Source of the DNA: Pseudalkalibacillus hwajinpoensis
GTDB lineage: Bacteria > Bacillota > Bacilli > Bacillales > Guptibacillaceae
Assembly (NCBI RefSeq): GCF_015234585.1
Contig: NZ_JADFCM010000012.1
Coordinates: forward strand, 1 to 7,878
Reading direction: 5' to 3'
Length of the DNA stretch: 7,878 nucleotides
The position numbers and the translations under genes are program-made. The notes beneath the pieces are model-generated. The model saw only the letters and a list, made by a program, of their open reading frames with translations. It made no database searches and was not told the origin of the DNA. Below, piece after piece: positions 1 to 7,878 of this stretch. Positions within the stretch are counted from its first letter, which is position 1, and each line of letters opens with the position of its first letter.

Positions 1-198
<198 letters not shown>

Positions 199-203
199 TA
201 GTT

Positions 204-228
204 TTGAAAGAATGATTTATTCTTTCAA
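204..228 (+). other. Spacer hairpin, 10-bp perfect stem
   Basis: The arms ttgaaagaat (204-213) and attctttcaa (219-228) are perfectly complementary around a gattt loop. A near copy occurs at 6366-6395, with one extra A bulging in the 5' arm. No T-run follows, so it is not an intrinsic terminator. It sits just before the point where the tRNA-bearing and tRNA-free spacers diverge. Confidence 0.6.
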
Positions 229-253
229 TTAAATGTAGTTAACAAGCCTTTAT

Positions 254-330
<77 letters not shown>

Positions 331-386
331 TAAAAGTTTTGTTGATTCGATTTATTCCTCTTGGTTGAATGCCATTTGGATCATTT

Positions 387-462
387 GGGGCCTTAGCTCA
401 GCTGGGAGAGCGCCTGCCTTGCACGCAGGAGGTCAGCGGTTCGATCCCGCTAGGCTCCACCA
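387..462 (+). tRNA. trnA: tRNA-Ala (anticodon TGC), spacer copy
   Basis: A 76-nt tRNA reading GCN alanine codons. The anticodon stem cctgc/gcagg (413-417/425-429) holds loop cttgcac with anticodon tgc at 420-422, and CCA is encoded at 460-462. It lies 56 nt after tRNA-Ile and shares the rRNA precursor transcript. It is base-for-base identical to the tRNA-Ala at 4513-4588, so this window holds two copies of one species, one in the spacer and one at the end of the tRNA cluster. Its antisense strand gives the well-known spurious peptide ending IEPLTSCVQGRRSPS, which is not a protein. Confidence 0.98.
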
Positions 463-557
463 ACACATCTACTATAATGAAATGAAACAAATATGCACCT
501 GCGTCTTCGAGTAACGCTAACGATGTTGGCTTCCTCGGTGCAAGGCAGCATAAAAGT

Positions 558-576
<19 letters not shown>
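463..576 (+). other. tRNA-Ala to boxA spacer segment with a structured block
   Basis: No gene lies here. The stretch at about 463-557 occurs only in the tRNA-bearing spacer and is missing from the second operon. Within it, tgcacc (494-499) can pair with ggtgca (537-542), and gcgt (501-504) with acgc (514-517), giving a branched fold with a long unpaired right side. From 558 the sequence (ggattcaagtagtagcc) is shared with the second spacer. The fold was read by eye, so its stability is uncertain. It may be an evolved filler between tRNA-Ala and the 23S processing arm, or the remnant of an exchanged block. Confidence 0.45.
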
Positions 577-3611
<3,035 letters not shown>

Positions 3612-3624
3612 AAAATATTGGAAA

Positions 3625-3654
3625 GTTGTGCGTGCTATCTAGTTTTCAGGGAAC
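3625..3654 (+). other. 3' arm of the 23S processing stem
   Basis: gtgctatctagttttcaggg plus aac (3632-3654) is complementary to the arm at 577-599 with a single G-U, and gttgt (3625-3629) pairs with acaac (602-606). Together they clamp the ends of 23S in the precursor. It starts 14 nt after the mature 23S end, a common distance for RNase III-type processing in Bacillus. Confidence 0.88.
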
Positions 3655-3669
3655 ACCTGAAATAAGGAA

Positions 3670-3710
3670 GTTCGATTAAGTGTCACCACGTCCTGTGGTG
3701 AACACCGAAC
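3670..3710 (+). other. Strong hairpin in the 23S-5S spacer
   Basis: tcaccac (3683-3689) pairs with gtggtga (3695-3701) around a gtcct loop. The stem extends through gtg/cac (3680-3682/3703-3705) past one bulged A, and after an internal loop through gttcg/cgaac (3670-3674/3706-3710). A smaller hairpin ctaac/gttag (3713-3717/3723-3727) follows right before 5S. Neither is followed by a T-run, so these are precursor structures, possibly marking the 5' side for RNase M5, and not terminators. Confidence 0.65.
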
Positions 3711-3727
3711 GGCTAACATCCTGTTAG

Positions 3728-3844
<117 letters not shown>

Positions 3845-3853
3845 TTATATAGT

Positions 3854-3929
3854 GGAGGATTAGCTCAGCTGGGAGAGCATCTGCCTTACAAGCAGAGGGT
3901 CGGCGGTTCGAGCCCGTCATCCTCCACCA
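3854..3929 (+). tRNA. trnV: tRNA-Val (anticodon TAC)
   Basis: A 76-nt tRNA for GUN valine codons, with anticodon tac at 3887-3889 in loop cttacaa. The acceptor stem ggaggat pairs with the matching 3' strand, and CCA is encoded at 3927-3929. It is the first gene of the tRNA cluster, 9 nt after 5S and without its own promoter. Val directly after 5S is also the order in the B. subtilis trnB and trnJ clusters, as I recall them. Confidence 0.98.
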
Positions 3930-3962
3930 TATTTTCTTATAACCCGAAAGGGTACATATATC

Positions 3963-4038
<76 letters not shown>

Positions 4039-4055
4039 GCTTTTCTTATCGAAAA

Positions 4056-4131
4056 GAGCCATTAGCTCAGTTGGTAGAGCATCTGACTTTTAATCAGAGG
4101 GTCGAAGGTTCGAGTCCTTCATGGCTCACCA
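4056..4131 (+). tRNA. trnK: tRNA-Lys (anticodon TTT)
   Basis: A 76-nt tRNA decoding AAA and AAG, with anticodon ttt at 4089-4091 inside loop cttttaa. The acceptor is gagccat with matching 3' atggctc, and CCA is encoded at 4129-4131. The 17-nt spacer before it contains cttttc (4040-4045), which can pair with gaaaag (4051-4056). That small hairpin reaches the first base of the tRNA and would have to open for correct folding and RNase P cleavage. Confidence 0.98.
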
Positions 4132-4138
4132 TGCATTT

Positions 4139-4223
4139 GCGGGTGTGGCGGAATTGGCAGACGCGCTAGACTTAGGATCTAGTGTCTTACGACGTGGGGG
4201 TTCAAGTCCCTTCACCCGCACCA
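4139..4223 (+). tRNA. trnL: tRNA-Leu (anticodon TAG)
   Basis: An 85-nt class II tRNA with the long variable arm expected of leucine tRNAs (tgtcttacgacg). The anticodon tag at 4173-4175 lies in loop cttagga between ctaga and tctag and reads CUN codons. The acceptor gcgggtg pairs with cacccgc, and CCA is encoded at 4221-4223. It starts 7 nt after tRNA-Lys. It is the only leucine tRNA in this cluster; as I recall, the B. subtilis counterpart clusters carry a second one after tRNA-Gly. Confidence 0.98.
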
Positions 4224-4228
4224 ATTGC

Positions 4229-4303
4229 GCGGAAGTAGTTCAGTGGTAGAACATCACCTTGCCAAGGTGGGGGTCGCGGGTTCGAATCCCGTCTTCCGCT
4301 CCA
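4229..4303 (+). tRNA. trnG: tRNA-Gly (anticodon GCC)
   Basis: A 75-nt tRNA decoding GGC and GGU, with anticodon gcc at 4261-4263. The acceptor gcggaag pairs perfectly with cttccgc, the discriminator base is T as usual for glycine tRNA, and CCA is encoded at 4301-4303. It lies 5 nt after tRNA-Leu, so processing of the two is closely linked. Only 18 AT-rich nt separate it from tRNA-Arg. Confidence 0.98.
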
Positions 4304-4321
4304 TTAACTAAATTAGATTTT

Positions 4322-4398
<77 letters not shown>

Positions 4399-4424
4399 TT
4401 ATTTTGTTGTTTTTCTTCTTTTTA

Positions 4425-4501
4425 CGGGAAGTAGCTCAGCTTGGTAGAGCACTTGGTTTGGGACCAAGGGGTCGCAGGTTCAAATCCTGTCTTCCCGACC
4501 A
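4425..4501 (+). tRNA. trnP: tRNA-Pro (anticodon TGG)
   Basis: A 77-nt tRNA for CCN proline codons, with anticodon tgg at 4459-4461 in loop tttggga between cttgg and ccaag. The acceptor begins cgggaag and ends with matching cttcccg, then discriminator A and encoded CCA at 4499-4501. C at position 1 is typical for bacterial proline tRNA. It is the seventh gene of the cluster, 11 nt before the last tRNA. Confidence 0.98.
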
Positions 4502-4512
4502 TTCATACCAAC

Positions 4513-4588
4513 GGGGCCTTAGCTCAGCTGGGAGAGCGCCTGCCTTGCACGCAGGAGGTCAGCGGTTCGATCCCGCTAGGCTCCACCA
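4513..4588 (+). tRNA. trnA: tRNA-Ala (anticodon TGC), cluster copy
   Basis: The last tRNA of the cluster, 76 nt, with anticodon tgc at 4546-4548 and encoded CCA at 4586-4588. It is identical in every base to the spacer tRNA-Ala at 387-462, so this species gets at least two gene doses from the locus. No hairpin with a T-run follows. The AT-rich upstream element of the next operon's promoter begins at the very next base. Confidence 0.98.
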
Positions 4589-4644
4589 ATTAATTTTAAA
4601 AAAGTTGTTGACACTGACAAACGAATCATGATATGATTGTTTGG
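4589..4644 (+). promoter_or_regulatory. Sigma-A promoter of the second rRNA operon, with AT-rich UP-like element
   Basis: A consensus -35 TTGACA is at 4608-4613 and a near-consensus -10 TATGAT at 4632-4637, with an 18-bp spacer. Fifteen A/T bases (4589-4603) sit directly upstream, like the UP elements of strong rRNA promoters. Transcription should begin at G4643 or G4644. A GTP start is usual for Bacillus rRNA promoters, which respond to the GTP level during the stringent response. Only one promoter is seen here, while several B. subtilis rrn operons have two. It starts immediately after the tRNA cluster with no terminator between. A palindrome overlaps the -10 (4616-4646). Confidence 0.9.
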
Positions 4645-4646
4645 TC
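4616..4646 (+). repeat. Imperfect palindrome over the -10 region
   Basis: Left arm gacaaacgaatcat (4616-4629) and right arm atgattgtttggtc (4633-4646) are complementary over 13 bp with one single-base bulge on each side (g4623, g4643), around a gat centre. The inner 6-bp part is perfect. The dyad covers the end of the promoter spacer, the -10 and the likely start site. It could act as DNA (operator-like) or as an RNA hairpin in transcripts entering from the first operon. Either role is inference. Confidence 0.6.
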
Positions 4647-4672
4647 GCTGAAAACGACATTGGAAGAAAAAT

Positions 4673-4685
4673 TGATCTTTGAAAA
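4673..4685 (+). promoter_or_regulatory. Leader boxA-like antitermination element
   Basis: tgatctttgaaaa matches the Bacillus rRNA leader boxA pattern (compare E. coli tgctctttaaca). It lies about 30 nt after the predicted start and 70 nt before 16S, and overlaps the start of the 16S processing arm. By analogy it binds the NusB-S10 antitermination complex. No binding is shown here. Confidence 0.75.
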
Positions 4686-4706
4686 CTGAACGAAACGCCA
4701 TGTAAG
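4682..4706 (+). other. 5' arm of the 16S rRNA processing stem (second operon)
   Basis: aaaactgaacgaaacgccat followed by gtaag is complementary to 6345-6369 downstream of 16S, with one bulged base on each side. The pairing closes a loop containing the entire 16S gene and is the expected RNase III substrate for pre-16S release. The arm begins within the boxA-like motif. Confidence 0.85.
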
Positions 4707-4709
4707 TAG

Positions 4710-4727
4710 TTGTTTCTACGGAAACAA
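4710..4727 (+). other. Leader hairpin with a C(UACG)G tetraloop
   Basis: ttgtttc (4710-4716) and gaaacaa (4721-4727) form a 7-bp stem closed by c(tacg)g, a member of the very stable UNCG tetraloop class. It sits between the 16S processing arm and a second hairpin aaagct/agcttt (4739-4744/4751-4756) that abuts the mature 16S 5' end. Leader RNA in Bacillus helps early 16S folding and processing; a role for this hairpin is inferred. Confidence 0.6.
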
Positions 4728-4756
4728 AACATTGTTTTAAAGCTAGATTAAGCTTT

Positions 4757-6438
<1,682 letters not shown>

Positions 6439-6468
6439 GTTCCTTGAAAACTAGATAGCACAAACAAC
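6439..6468 (+). promoter_or_regulatory. BoxA-like element and 5' arm of the 23S processing stem (second operon)
   Basis: Identical to 577-606: the motif tgttccttgaaaact (6438-6452) followed by agatagcacaaacaac. The 3' arm it would pair with lies after the second 23S, outside the window. Its full conservation while the tRNA block differs suggests selection on this element, or recent gene conversion. Confidence 0.85.
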
Positions 6469-6544
6469 GACATCCAATAATTATTTTTTATGCAATAACT
6501 TAGTAATAACTGATGCGTGATGCAGTAATGCCTAACAAATCGAA

Positions 6545-7878
<1,334 letters not shown>

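Noticed and set aside
473..478. A perfect TATAAT in the first spacer as a possible internal promoter.
   Set aside because: The -35 position falls within the T arm and acceptor of tRNA-Ala and shows nothing like TTGACA. The spacer is AT-rich, so a chance match is likely.
3670..3727. Hairpins before 5S as an intrinsic terminator.
   Set aside because: No T-run follows, and 5S plus eight tRNAs lie directly downstream on the same strand, so termination here would make no sense.
4040..4056. cttttc/gaaaag hairpin before tRNA-Lys as a terminator or regulatory site.
   Set aside because: Only 6 bp of mostly A-T pairs with no T-run, and it overlaps the first base of tRNA-Lys. It is a weak spacer fold.

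Overview
This window is stable-RNA DNA from a low-GC Gram-positive bacterium of the family Bacillaceae. I find no protein-coding gene in it. The family call rests on the 16S variable regions, the Bacillus-type boxA-like motifs (tgatctttgaaaa and tgttccttgaaaact), the tRNA-Ile/tRNA-Ala spacer and the order of the tRNA cluster. From memory, the V1-V2 sequence looks like the marine/alkaliphilic Bacillus group around Guptibacillus/Pseudalkalibacillus hwajinpoensis. That genus-level guess is weak.

Layout, all on the + strand. (1) 1-145: 3' tail of a first 16S rRNA gene. (2) 146-682: long spacer with tRNA-Ile(GAU) and tRNA-Ala(UGC), processing arms and a boxA-like element. (3) 683-3611: complete 23S rRNA. 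(4) 3612-3727: short spacer with the 3' arm of the 23S processing stem and a strong hairpin. (5) 3728-3844: 5S rRNA. (6) 3854-4588: eight tRNAs in the order Val(UAC)-Thr(UGU)-Lys(UUU)-Leu(UAG)-Gly(GCC)-Arg(ACG)-Pro(UGG)-Ala(UGC), all with encoded CCA. (7) 4589-4756: promoter and leader of a second rRNA operon. (8) 4757-6310: complete second 16S rRNA. (9) 6311-6544: short spacer without tRNA. (10) 6545-7878: 5' part of a second 23S rRNA, cut by the window end. This is an rrn-trn-rrn tandem, comparable to the rrnJ-trnJ-rrnW region of Bacillus subtilis.

How the parts work together. The first transcript would carry 16S, two spacer tRNAs, 23S, 5S and eight tRNAs. RNase III-type enzymes would excise the rRNAs at long stems whose arms are visible here (4682-4706 with 6345-6369 for 16S; 577-606 with 3625-3654 for 23S). 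RNase P and 3' nucleases would release the tRNAs. A sigma-A promoter (TTGACA, 18-bp gap, TATGAT) lies only 19 bp after the last tRNA, with no terminator before it. The second operon can therefore be started on its own and could also be read into from the first.

I did not find an undescribed gene system. The points most worth a second look are: a 31-bp imperfect palindrome over the -10 of the internal promoter; the absence of a terminator between the two operons; two spacer types with a structured block confined to the tRNA-bearing one; and a set of pure indels, with no substitutions, between the two 23S copies plus a 2-base gap in the first 16S tail, which look more like sequence or assembly error than biology.
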